Shown here piece after piece: positions 28,357 through 36,341 of a DNA stretch of 55,388 bases. Under the pieces are notes generated by a model that did not search any database, was not told the origin of the DNA, and saw only the letters and a list, made by a program, of their open reading frames with translations. The stretch is from Parabacteroides sp. AM08-6. Its GTDB lineage: Bacteria > Bacteroidota > Bacteroidia > Bacteroidales > Tannerellaceae. The DNA lies in assembly GCF_003473295.1 (NCBI RefSeq), contig NZ_QRMP01000027.1, forward strand, positions 502 to 55,889, given 5' to 3'. The position numbers and the translations under genes are program-made. Numbering within the stretch: position 1 is the stretch's first letter; every line of letters begins with the position of its first letter.

Positions 28357-30750
28357 ATGAATATGAAAAACTTGGTAATAGCTGTTCGTTCCCTGTTTAA
28401 ACAAGGACGCCACAATCTTATGAAGATTGGAACATTGAGTATCGGCTTGGCTGTAGGGTTGGTGCTGATTGCTAAGGTTTATTTTGAACAGTCTTATGAT
28501 ACATTTTATCCGGATTCAGACCGAATATACCGATTGACGGAAAGTATTGAAAAGCAGGATGGTAATGTTGATTATGAACAAGTAGCCGGTGCCGTGGCTC
28601 CAGGAATGAAAGCTGAAGTTCCCGGAGTGGAGGCAGCTACCCGGTTGACTTATATCGCAGGTCCCGGTACAACATTCACCACTTCTGAAAAACAGCGTTA
28701 TTCGGCAGACTTTATTTTGATGGCGGATAGTAATGTGTTTGATGTATTCCCCCGTCCTATCCTTTTAGGTAATCCGAAGGAGGTATTGGCCCGTCCGAAC
28801 TATGCCATGATTTCCCGTTCATTGGCTGAAAAGATGGGAGGAGTAGAGCAAGTGGATGGTGTGGTAATTGCTATGGATTATAATCCGGGTAGGACTTACG
28901 TCATTGGTGGTGTATTTGAAGATATACCGGAAAACTCTCATTTGCATTATGATATGTTGGTTTCCCTGAATGGTATGAATGAATGGAGTCGTACGAATTG
29001 GGTAGGTAACGACCGTTATTTGGGATATGTACGGTTAATGCCGGGAATAACTCCTGAAAGTCTGAAACCTGCTATCCATGAGATGCAGTTACGTCATATT
29101 GACCAAGAAGAGATGAGTAGGGCCGGTGTGGAACTGACCTTTTATATGAAACCTTTACTTGAGATGCATTCAGGTTCGGACAATGTGAAGAACATGATGT
29201 TGATGTTGTCCGTTCTGGCTTTTGCTTTATTGTTTACGGCAGTGATGAATTATATTTTGATAGCTATATCATCTATCATAAACCGTACGAAAGAAGTTGC
29301 TGTACATAAATCGTATGGGGCTTCGGAAAAGAATATTCACAGTATGATTATGTCCGAGACTTTTGTGCATATGCTAATTGCACTTGCTCTGGCTGTCTTT
29401 TTGATTTTCCTTTGTCAGGATGTAGTGAAAGAGTTATTGAATGTATCCGTCTCTGCGTTGTTCTATTCAAAAGGAACTTTGTTGCTGTTGGCTGTTTGTG
29501 TTGTTGTCTTTTTTCTTACAGGGTTTGTGCCGGGTGTTTTGTTTGCCCGTATTCCAGTTGCGGCCGCTTTTCGTAATTTTCGTGAAAGTAAACGTATATG
29601 GAAACTTTGTTTATTGTTTTTCCAGTTTGTAGCAGGCGGATTACTGGTCTCGCTACTTTTGGTGGTTACCCGTCAACATACCTATATGGTGAACAGTAAT
29701 CCCGGTTATTCATATGAGAAATTGGCTTATTGCGATATCAGCGGACTCGATTCGACAGCCCGTGCCAAAGTCATTGAAGAAATGAGGCGTCTCCCTGAAA
29801 TAGAGAAAGTGTCGACGTCCGATAATTTACCTTTATACAGCATGTCCGGTAATAATATCAGCCTTCCGGGTTCGGATGAAGAACTGTTCAACGTGGCCGA
29901 CCAATATGATTGTGGTAATGGTTTTCTGGATTTGATGGAAATTCCGGTTATCGAGGGTCGTTCTTTCACTGAAAATATACCTTTTTCAACAGAAATCATG
30001 GTGAACCGTGCTTTTGCCGAGAAGATGGAGAATGTGGCCCATTGGACAAGTGTAGTCGGTAAAGAAATACAAATTACCGACCACGGATATAGAATAAGTG
30101 AAAATGCTATGGAGAGTAGTACATATACGATTTGTGGTATCTATGAAAATTATCGTATCGGTTCACTCATTTACTTGGATAATCGTCCTTCGGTCCTTTT
30201 TTATAATAGTTATCCATCCTCTAATTTATTATTGAATTTCAATAATTTGGATGCTGATGCAATAGAGAAAGCAAATGATAAATTGCAGGAACTGATGCCG
30301 AATCTGGAACCTAAATTATCTCTTTTTTCTGAAGATATCGTTAATCTGTACAGTAGTTCACGTAAATTTCAGGATCAATTATGGATAGGGGGGCTGGTTA
30401 CTTTGCTTATTTCCATAATTGGTTTGATAGGATATACCAATGATGAAATCAGCCGTCGGCGTAAGGAAATCGCTATTCGCAAGGTAAATGGGGCAACGTT
30501 GTTGGAAATACAGAGAATTTTCCTTCTTGATGTGATGCGTATTGCCGTACCTGCCGCCTTTATGGGAGGAGCTTTAGCTTATGTCCTCGCTATACGCTGG
30601 CAACAACAGTTTATAGAGAAAGTACCTTTAAACATTGGCATATTCTTGCTTGGTTCTCTGTTTGTCATATTGGTAGTTACGATAAGTGTCATTTATCGAA
30701 TTTGGTTTGCTGCTAACTCTAATCCGGTGGAAAGTTTGAAATCGGAATAA
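28357..30750 (+). CDS. FtsX/MacB-type ABC transporter permease
   Basis: A 797-residue permease built as two similar halves, each with one helix, a large periplasmic MacB-PCD domain and three helices: TM1 about 23-42, three helices and a linker helix between about 285 and 450, and three C-terminal helices after 675. The coupling-helix motifs RTKEVAVHKSYGAS and RRKEIAIRKVNGAT precede helix clusters in both halves. It has no ATPase domain and no ATPase gene in its operon; the matching kind of ATPase is at 40552 under the same type of promoter. Likely exports a lipid, peptide or drug in a MacAB-like mechanotransmission cycle. An alternative start is Met3. Confidence 0.92.
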   Translation: MNMKNLVIAVRSLFKQGRHNLMKIGTLSIGLAVGLVLIAKVYFEQSYDTFYPDSDRIYRLTESIEKQDGNVDYEQVAGAVAPGMKAEVPGVEAATRLTYIAGPGTTFTTSEKQRYSADFILMADSNVFDVFPRPILLGNPKEVLARPNYAMISRSLAEKMGGVEQVDGVVIAMDYNPGRTYVIGGVFEDIPENSHLHYDMLVSLNGMNEWSRTNWVGNDRYLGYVRLMPGITPESLKPAIHEMQLRHIDQEEMSRAGVELTFYMKPLLEMHSGSDNVKNMMLMLSVLAFALLFTAVMNYILIAISSIINRTKEVAVHKSYGASEKNIHSMIMSETFVHMLIALALAVFLIFLCQDVVKELLNVSVSALFYSKGTLLLLAVCVVVFFLTGFVPGVLFARIPVAAAFRNFRESKRIWKLCLLFFQFVAGGLLVSLLLVVTRQHTYMVNSNPGYSYEKLAYCDISGLDSTARAKVIEEMRRLPEIEKVSTSDNLPLYSMSGNNISLPGSDEELFNVADQYDCGNGFLDLMEIPVIEGRSFTENIPFSTEIMVNRAFAEKMENVAHWTSVVGKEIQITDHGYRISENAMESSTYTICGIYENYRIGSLIYLDNRPSVLFYNSYPSSNLLLNFNNLDADAIEKANDKLQELMPNLEPKLSLFSEDIVNLYSSSRKFQDQLWIGGLVTLLISIIGLIGYTNDEISRRRKEIAIRKVNGATLLEIQRIFLLDVMRIAVPAAFMGGALAYVLAIRWQQQFIEKVPLNIGIFLLGSLFVILVVTISVIYRIWFAANSNPVESLKSE

Positions 30751-30795
30751 TAGAAAAGGGTTTAATCGGGAATGTCATCGGATTCCATTCGTATG

Positions 30796-30905
30796 CGTCC
30801 ATTTGTTCCCATAGGAGGAAACTTTTGTTTCAATATGGAGAAACTTTTGTTCCCTGCCGATGAAACTTTTGTTCCACCGCTTGGAACATTGTGGAACGTT
30901 TTAGG
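30796..30905. repeat. 22-base tandem repeat array
   Basis: Three clear units start at 30818, 30840 and 30862, each opening with GAAACTTTTGTT followed by TC or CC, exactly 22 bases apart. Degenerate units flank them at 30796 and 30884. The first unit (GAAAC-TTTT-GTTTC) is a perfect small hairpin. It lies between the permease stop and the tRNA terminator. Confidence 0.85.
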
Positions 30906-30940
30906 ATTACCCCGAAAAATCATGGGGAGAAGTAGAAAAT

Positions 30941-30984
30941 AAAAAAGGAGTTGTCTGACTTTACAGTTAGATACAACTCCTTTT
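30941..30984 (-). terminator. terminator of the tRNA unit
   Basis: Perfect 12-base arms AAAAGGAGTTGT / ACAACTCCTTTT, followed on the minus strand by a run of T, just after tRNA-Tyr. Confidence 0.9.
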
Positions 30985-30989
30985 CTGTG

Positions 30990-31072
30990 TGGGCAGTGAT
31001 GGATTCGAACCACCGAAGGCGAAAGCCAGCTGAGTTACAGTCAGCCCCATTTGGCCACTCTGGTAACTGCCC
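30990..31072 (-). tRNA. tRNA-Tyr (GTA anticodon)
   Basis: An 83-base tRNA with acceptor stem GGGCAGT / ACTGCCC-type pairing, long variable arm of class II, T-loop GGTTCGAATCC and anticodon GTA in CTGTAAC. CCA is not encoded. Eighteen bases downstream of tRNA-Thr, so both are in one transcript. Confidence 0.96.
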
Positions 31073-31090
31073 ATTATGTCTTTTTCTTCG

Positions 31091-31164
31091 AGCCTCTTGT
31101 CGGATTCGAACCAACGACCCCGAGATTACAAATCACGTGCTCTGGCCAACTGAGCTAAAGAGGC
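31091..31164 (-). tRNA. tRNA-Thr (TGT anticodon)
   Basis: A 74-base cloverleaf with acceptor stem GCCTCTT / AAGAGGC, D-loop AGCTCAGTTGG, anticodon loop TTTGTAA giving TGT, and T-loop GGTTCGAATCC. Discriminator base U. CCA not encoded. Confidence 0.97.
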
Positions 31165-31191
31165 GATTGCTATCTTTCTCGATTGCGGCTG

Positions 31192-31221
31192 CAAAGGTAG
31201 ATATTAATTTTAATTGTGCAA
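31192..31221 (-). promoter_or_regulatory. promoter of the tRNA-Thr/tRNA-Tyr unit
   Basis: TACCTTTG (31192-31199) fits TAnnTTTG and TTG (31219-31221) is centred about 25 bases upstream. It ends 27 bases before the mature tRNA. Confidence 0.65.
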
Positions 31222-31254
31222 TAGTTTTTGAATATAATGTAAACCGGTTTTCAT

Positions 31255-31297
31255 GAAAAAACCTCTCCAAACCTTGGTACTAAGGGTGGAGAGGTTG
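31255..31297 (-). terminator. terminator after trxA
   Basis: Arms AACCTCTCC / GGAGAGGTT with inner pairing, followed by T6 on the minus strand. Confidence 0.88.
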
Positions 31298-31321
31298 TTT
31301 ATTAGGCTTGTATTTTGGCCG

Positions 31322-31684
31322 TTATTCTTTCAGAAGTACCTCATCTATAGCTTTTTTGAAGTCAGCTTTACCCATTGCTCCCTTAGCCATTTGCGGTTGT
31401 CCTTCTTTCGGACAAAAGAGGAGTGAGGGAATACTTCTGATACCAAATGAAGCTGCTAATTCTTCTTCTTTTTCGGTGTCGACTTTATAAATATCGATTT
31501 TCCCTGCATATTCGTCAGCCAATTCTTCTAAAATAGGGGCTACCATTTTGCAGGGACCACACCAGGTTGCGTAAAAATCTACGATACAAGGTTTGTCGCC
31601 TTCGAATACCCATTTGTCCGGGCTGGCTTCATAGTTGGCTACTTTTTTCAGAAATTCCGCTTTTGTCAATTCTGTTACTTTCAT
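31322..31684 (-). CDS. trxA: thioredoxin
   Basis: A 120-residue cytoplasmic thioredoxin with active site WCGPC at 41-45 and cis-proline in SIPSLL. It is about 12 residues longer than E. coli TrxA at the N-terminus, as usual in Bacteroides. No signal peptide. An AAAGGAG ribosome site precedes the ATG. Single gene with own promoter and terminator. Confidence 0.95.
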   Translation of the reverse strand: MKVTELTKAEFLKKVANYEASPDKWVFEGDKPCIVDFYATWCGPCKMVAPILEELADEYAGKIDIYKVDTEKEEELAASFGIRSIPSLLFCPKEGQPQMAKGAMGKADFKKAIDEVLLKE

Positions 31685-31736
31685 TTTATTTCTCCTTTCA
31701 AATTGAGGTTCTACCTGTTCTTTATTAATTATATAA

Positions 31737-31744
31737 CAAAGTTA
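31737..31744 (-). promoter_or_regulatory. -7 promoter box of trxA
   Basis: TAACTTTG fits TAnnTTTG, 52 bases before the ATG. No clear -33 element. Confidence 0.45.
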
Positions 31745-31835
31745 CACGATTAATTCCGGCTGGTAGTTAGTCATTTTTCCCTTATAATTGTCAATTTTAC
31801 TGTATCTATTCCTTAATGCGGAAAAAGTTCTTGAT

Positions 31836-31866
31836 AAAAAAGCCGTCCGGTTTGCGGGCGGCTTTT
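31836..31866 (-). terminator. terminator after sodB
   Basis: Arms AAAAGCCGTCC / GGGCGGCTTTT with one wobble pair, followed by T6 on the minus strand. Confidence 0.9.
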
Positions 31867-31898
31867 ATACGAGGTTTCATTAACTTAAATCGTTAATA

Positions 31899-32474
31899 TC
31901 AGTATCTTTTGCCAACGGCATCCCAATCAACGATTTTCCATAGGGCATTCAGGTGATCGGGACGACGGTTCTGGTAATCCAGATAATAGGCATGTTCCCA
32001 TACATCGAATCCCAGAATCGGGGTCAATCCATGAGCGGCCGGATTGCTACCGTTAGCTTCTTTGGTAATTGAAAGTTTACCGTTTTTATCTTTCGCTAAC
32101 CATACCCAACCGGAACCGAACAATCCGGTACCTGCTGTTATAAATTCTTTCTGGAAATTCTCAAAAGACCCCCAAGTTGAATTGATGGCTTCTGCCAGTT
32201 TCCCTGTCGGAACACCACCGCCTTTAGGTGAGAACTGGGTGAAGTACAAATTATGATTCAATACCTGTCCGGCATTGTTGAAGATTGCTCCGTCGGATTC
32301 GGCTACAATCTGTTCGAGCGGCATGTTTTCAAACTTAGTTCCCGGAATCAGATTATTCAGGTTGTTTACATAGGTTTGAAGATGTTTCCCATAATGGAAA
32401 TCAATAGTTGACTTGGAAATGACCGGTTCCAGCTCATTGGCTGCATACGGTAACTGAATTAATTCAAATTTCAT
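31899..32474 (-). CDS. sodB: iron/manganese superoxide dismutase
   Basis: A 191-residue cytoplasmic enzyme that dismutates superoxide. Metal ligands are in place: His27 (FHYGK), His74 (VLNHN), Asp157 and His161 (DVWEHAYYLDY). The frame continues 25 codons upstream as a hydrophobic stretch resembling a signal, but the ATG at 32474 matches the family start. Fe versus Mn preference is unclear; Bacteroides enzymes can use either. The 351-base gap upstream (32475-32825) is AT-rich and shows only the promoter box of the next gene. Confidence 0.95.
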   Translation of the reverse strand: MKFELIQLPYAANELEPVISKSTIDFHYGKHLQTYVNNLNNLIPGTKFENMPLEQIVAESDGAIFNNAGQVLNHNLYFTQFSPKGGGVPTGKLAEAINSTWGSFENFQKEFITAGTGLFGSGWVWLAKDKNGKLSITKEANGSNPAAHGLTPILGFDVWEHAYYLDYQNRRPDHLNALWKIVDWDAVGKRY

Positions 32475-32778
32475 AACGTTTTCTTTTTTATCTGTTATTT
32501 GACTATTATCTGTAATTAACAATATTAAACTGAGACATAATGTAAGCATGACTTTTATGTTTTTGTAGTTTCTATAAATCTAACACTGACTGTTTGATAT
32601 TTGTTCATCAAATGAAATGTAATTCTTATAAGATTTATTTATCGTCCGATAAACACTTTCTATCATGGTGTTCCGGAAAGGGAGCCTTTGGTTGATATCT
32701 CGTATTGTAAATATGTGAAATAATGTGCAGAATATTTGTTTTTTATCTTTTGATAGGTCAAAATCCCGAATAAGTTTC

Positions 32779-32786
32779 TATTTTTG
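32779..32786 (+). promoter_or_regulatory. -7 promoter box of the arginine decarboxylase gene
   Basis: TATTTTTG fits TAnnTTTG, 39 bases before the ATG; the nearest TTTG is at 32749-32752, a little far upstream. Confidence 0.4.
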
Positions 32787-32825
32787 TGACCTTATTCATT
32801 ATTAATTAGTAAAACATATTCGTAG

Positions 32826-33365
32826 ATGGTAAAGAAAGTTGGGAATTTGATTCCAAACACCTTTTTTATTACAAAGGGTAGTGGTGATTCTGATTTGGAA
32901 AAACATGCAGGTTCATACCACATGGCCCTTTATGATGCCGGTATTTCGGATTTTAATATCATGACGTATTCGTCTGTGATTCCGGCAACAGCACATCTTG
33001 CAACTATGGATGAAATCGACCTTCCTCCATTTGGTTCTGAAATGAAAACCATTATGGCCGTGTCGCATGGATACCAGGATGAGTTTGTGTCTGCTGGTGT
33101 GGTTTACGCCTGGATGTACAAGGATGAAAACTTTGATGAAAAAGTGGGTGGCCTGGTATGTGAGGTGAGTGGTCGTTATCGTATAGAAGAACTTGAATCT
33201 CGTCTTATTCGTGTTATCAACGATCTTCACCAAAAGACATACGGTAAGTATTATTTAGGTGAGTTGAATTTCATAACCGAAGGTATTACCATCGAGAAAA
33301 GATATGGAACAGCTTTGGCTGCTCTTTGTTTCTTGGATTTCCTGATGCCTGAAATTGAAGAATAA
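32826..33365 (+). CDS. pyruvoyl-dependent arginine decarboxylase
   Basis: A 179-residue proenzyme that decarboxylates arginine to agmatine. The self-cleavage site is in MTYSSVIP: the chain should split between Ser49 and Ser50, turning Ser50 into the pyruvoyl cofactor of the alpha chain. GSGDSDLEKHAGSY near the start and the GYQDEF segment also fit the family. No arginine/agmatine antiporter or other polyamine gene lies beside it, so acid resistance versus polyamine synthesis cannot be told. Single gene. Confidence 0.93.
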   Translation: MVKKVGNLIPNTFFITKGSGDSDLEKHAGSYHMALYDAGISDFNIMTYSSVIPATAHLATMDEIDLPPFGSEMKTIMAVSHGYQDEFVSAGVVYAWMYKDENFDEKVGGLVCEVSGRYRIEELESRLIRVINDLHQKTYGKYYLGELNFITEGITIEKRYGTALAALCFLDFLMPEIEE

Positions 33366-33391
33366 GCCTCTGTATCCTTGAACTTATTATG

Positions 33392-33436
33392 AAAAAGCAG
33401 AAATGAAGGCCATTGTCCTTTGTTTCTGCTTTTTTT
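33392..33436 (+). terminator. terminator after the arginine decarboxylase gene
   Basis: Arms AAAAAGCAGAAA / TTTCTGCTTTTT with a 19-base loop and T run. Confidence 0.9.
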
Positions 33437-33468
33437 ATGAGGATAATCAAAGTGTCCGTTTTGATTGT

Positions 33469-33476
33469 TATATTTG
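33469..33476 (+). promoter_or_regulatory. -7 promoter box of the thioesterase-nfo operon
   Basis: TATATTTG fits TAnnTTTG, 60 bases before the ATG. Confidence 0.45.
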
Positions 33477-33536
33477 TGACGTTGTTAAATTAAATTCCGT
33501 TTTAATTAAAAACATTTGATTTAAACTTGTTGTTGT

Positions 33537-34010
33537 ATGAAAAAGATTATAAATCCTTGGACAGGACTAGATGGATATATGTGTTTCGGCTGTGCTCCGA
33601 ATAATCCTTTAGGGCTTCATTTGGAGTTTTTTGAGGATGGCGATGATATAGTTGCCTTTTGGGAACCGAAAGCACATTATCAAGGTTGGCTGAATACGTT
33701 GCATGGCGGTATACAGACGACATTAATGGATGAGTTGGCCGGTTGGGTGGTGTTGCGTAAATTGCAAACATCAGGAATGACATCCCGTTTGGACGCACGT
33801 TTCATGAAAAGTATATCGACACAGGAATCACGATTGACTATTCGCGGACGAATAAAAGAACGGAAACGAAATGCAATTTTTATAGAAGTAGAAATCTATA
33901 ATTCCAAAGAAGAACTTTGTACGCGTGCTGATATGGTTTATTTTGTTGTCACACAGGAACAAGCAACAGAACAGTTCCATTTTGAAGGTTGTAAAGCCGA
34001 GGGAGAATAA
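33537..34010 (+). CDS. PaaI-type hotdog-fold thioesterase
   Basis: A 157-residue hotdog protein. The loop LNTLHGGIQTTLMDELAGW has the HGG and acidic residue typical of PaaI-type acyl-CoA thioesterases; FGCAPNNPLGL at the N-terminus is common in this subgroup. It acts in the cytoplasm; the acyl substrate is unknown. Twenty bases before nfo, so probably in its operon. Confidence 0.88.
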   Translation: MKKIINPWTGLDGYMCFGCAPNNPLGLHLEFFEDGDDIVAFWEPKAHYQGWLNTLHGGIQTTLMDELAGWVVLRKLQTSGMTSRLDARFMKSISTQESRLTIRGRIKERKRNAIFIEVEIYNSKEELCTRADMVYFVVTQEQATEQFHFEGCKAEGE

Positions 34011-34030
34011 ATAATAAATATAAATAACAA

Positions 34031-34870
34031 ATGAAGTATATTGGAGCTCATGTGAGTGCATCGGGTGGGGTTGAGAATGCACCGGTCAATGCAAATGAAA
34101 TCGGTGCTAAAGCTTTTGCCTTATTTACCCGTAATCAGCGTCAATGGAAATCTGCCCCATTGACAAAAAAAAGTATTTCCTTGTTTAAAGAACGTTGTGA
34201 AGCATTCGGATATGAGCCTAAACATATCTTGCCACACGACAGTTATCTGATTAATTTGGGACATCCTGAGACTGAAGGTTTGCAAAAATCGCGTGATGCT
34301 TTTCTGGATGAAATGCAACGTTGTGAGCAATTGGGATTGGACCGTTTGAATTTCCATCCGGGTAGTCATTTGAATCTAATGAGTGTGGATGATTGTCTGA
34401 TTCGTATTGCAGAATCCGTTAATTGGGCCTTGGAACAGACTTTCGGTGTTTGTGCGGTTCTTGAAAATACGGCAGGACAAGGGACAAACCTGGGATATAC
34501 TTTCGAGCAATTAGCTTTTATTATAGATAAGGTAGATGATAAGTCGCGTGTCGGAGTCTGTATCGATACTGCTCATACATTGGCTGCAGGTTATGATATC
34601 AGGACAGTGGAAGGTTTTACTAAAACATTTAATCGTTTTGATGAGATAATCGGCTTTTCTTATTTGAAGGGCATGCATATAAATGATTCCAAGAAAGAAT
34701 TAGCAACGAAAGTAGACCGTCATGATAGTATTGGAAAAGGAGTGATGGGGCTAACTACTTTTGAAATGTTGATGAAAGACTCGCGTTTTGATGAAATACC
34801 GTTAATATTGGAAACTCCGGATGAATCTATGTGGGCAGAAGAAATTGCAAAACTTTATGAAATGTCTTGA
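34031..34870 (+). CDS. nfo: endonuclease IV
   Basis: A 279-residue TIM-barrel AP endonuclease with three zinc ions, acting in base-excision repair. Metal-ligand motifs: [44 protein letters not shown] with VDRHDSIG, and ILETP. Length is normal. Followed after 50 bases by nhaD. Confidence 0.97.
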   Translation: MKYIGAHVSASGGVENAPVNANEIGAKAFALFTRNQRQWKSAPLTKKSISLFKERCEAFGYEPKHILPHDSYLINLGHPETEGLQKSRDAFLDEMQRCEQLGLDRLNFHPGSHLNLMSVDDCLIRIAESVNWALEQTFGVCAVLENTAGQGTNLGYTFEQLAFIIDKVDDKSRVGVCIDTAHTLAAGYDIRTVEGFTKTFNRFDEIIGFSYLKGMHINDSKKELATKVDRHDSIGKGVMGLTTFEMLMKDSRFDEIPLILETPDESMWAEEIAKLYEMS

Positions 34871-34920
34871 AAGTAATATTTCTGTTTTGTAAGTAAGAAA
34901 CAAATTAAATACATTATACT

Positions 34921-36330
34921 ATGTTTATTTTAATGCCTGTTATTTTTATCTTAGGTATTCTGGCTATTGCATTGGAAGATAAGATTAAAATAAATAAAGC
35001 TGCTATCGCCCTTTTGATGGCCATCTCTCTTTGGATGATATTGATGTTTGATGCTTATTCCATTTTTGTGGAACGTTCTAATCCCGTATTTGAGGAGTTT
35101 CTGACGGAAAATCCGGAAATGGCAAATCTTTCAGCCAAGGATCAGTTTGTGAATTTTATAAGCAATCGTTCTATAGTTTATCATTTGGGAAATGTAGCCG
35201 AGACCTTGTTTTTTGTGATGTGTTCCATGTTGATAGTGGATATTGTCGATAAACATGGTGGTTTTCACGCGGTAACCTGTTATATCCGGACGGCAAATAA
35301 GAGAAAATTATTATGGTATATCAGCTTTGCTACATTCTTTTTCTCTGCATTGCTGGATAATTTGGCTGCGGCTATTGTGATTATGGCTGTGCTTCGTAAA
35401 TTGGTCCCTGACAGGACTGACCGTTTAAAATATGCCTGTATGGTGATTATTGCAGCCAACGCAGGAGGTTCGTGGTCGCCAATCGGGGATGTCACTACTA
35501 TTTTGCTATGGGTAGGAAAGAATGTGACGGCTATGCACCAAATTTCCCATGTGTTTATTCCAGCTTTGGTCAATATGCTTGTTCCGCTTACAATTGCACA
35601 TTTCTGGTTATTTAAGAAAGGTGCAACTTTGCGTGTCATGAGCGAGGAAGAAATGGCTGATGAATTCACGCCGGAAATACCCAATCATTCACGCCGGGTT
35701 ATTTTTGTAATTGGCGTATTGTCTCTTGCTTTGGTCCCGGTATTCCAGATGTTGACTAACTTGCCTCCTTTTTTAGGTGTGCTGTTGGGACTTGTCATTC
35801 TTTGGTTTTATACGGATATTATGTACAGTAGACTGCACATACATGAATCCAACAAACTTCGTATTTCCCAATTATTACCGAATATTGATTTGGCGACAAT
35901 CTTTTTCTTTTTGGGTATTCTGATGTCGGTAGGAGCTTTGGAAACTTCCGGACAATTGGGATTGATGTCGGCATTTCTTGATAAGCATATGCATGAGCCA
36001 TACGTGATTAGCTTCGTTATCGGTGTGTTGTCTTCTTGTGTCGACAATGTGGCATTGGTAGCGGCAACAATGGGTATGTATCCAATCGTACCGCAAACGG
36101 CTGATTTGACTCCTTATGCTCAGTTCTTTGTTTCCGACGGAGGCTTCTGGACATTCCTTGCTTATTGTGCTGTTACGGGAGGCAGTATCCTGATTATCGG
36201 TTCGGCAACAGGTGTGACGGTGATGGGACTTGAGAAAATAAAATTCATGTATTATACGAAACGATTTTCAATTCTGGCACTGATAGGTTATTGTTGCGGT
36301 GCCGGTATCTATATGTTATTATTTGCTTAA
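34921..36330 (+). CDS. nhaD: NhaD-type Na+/H+ antiporter
   Basis: A 469-residue inner-membrane protein with about 12 helices, of the ion-transporter superfamily. NLAAAIVIMAVL and ANAGGSWSPIGDVTTILLWV match the conserved NhaD motifs, and CVDNVALVAA and GGSILIIGSATGVTVMG form the second inverted half. It expels Na+ or Li+ in exchange for protons. Could share a message with nfo; the next gene starts 11 bases later. Confidence 0.92.
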   Translation: MFILMPVIFILGILAIALEDKIKINKAAIALLMAISLWMILMFDAYSIFVERSNPVFEEFLTENPEMANLSAKDQFVNFISNRSIVYHLGNVAETLFFVMCSMLIVDIVDKHGGFHAVTCYIRTANKRKLLWYISFATFFFSALLDNLAAAIVIMAVLRKLVPDRTDRLKYACMVIIAANAGGSWSPIGDVTTILLWVGKNVTAMHQISHVFIPALVNMLVPLTIAHFWLFKKGATLRVMSEEEMADEFTPEIPNHSRRVIFVIGVLSLALVPVFQMLTNLPPFLGVLLGLVILWFYTDIMYSRLHIHESNKLRISQLLPNIDLATIFFFLGILMSVGALETSGQLGLMSAFLDKHMHEPYVISFVIGVLSSCVDNVALVAATMGMYPIVPQTADLTPYAQFFVSDGGFWTFLAYCAVTGGSILIIGSATGVTVMGLEKIKFMYYTKRFSILALIGYCCGAGIYMLLFA

Positions 36331-36341
36331 ACTTTATTTAT

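Noticed and set aside
30796..30905. CRISPR array
   Set aside because: The period is 22 bases with only 12-14 conserved bases, leaving spacers of about 8 bases; no cas genes are present.
30762..31013. 83-codon minus-strand open frame over the 22-base repeats and part of tRNA-Tyr
   Set aside because: Its apparent peptide repeats come from the DNA repeat array, and it runs into the tRNA and its terminator.
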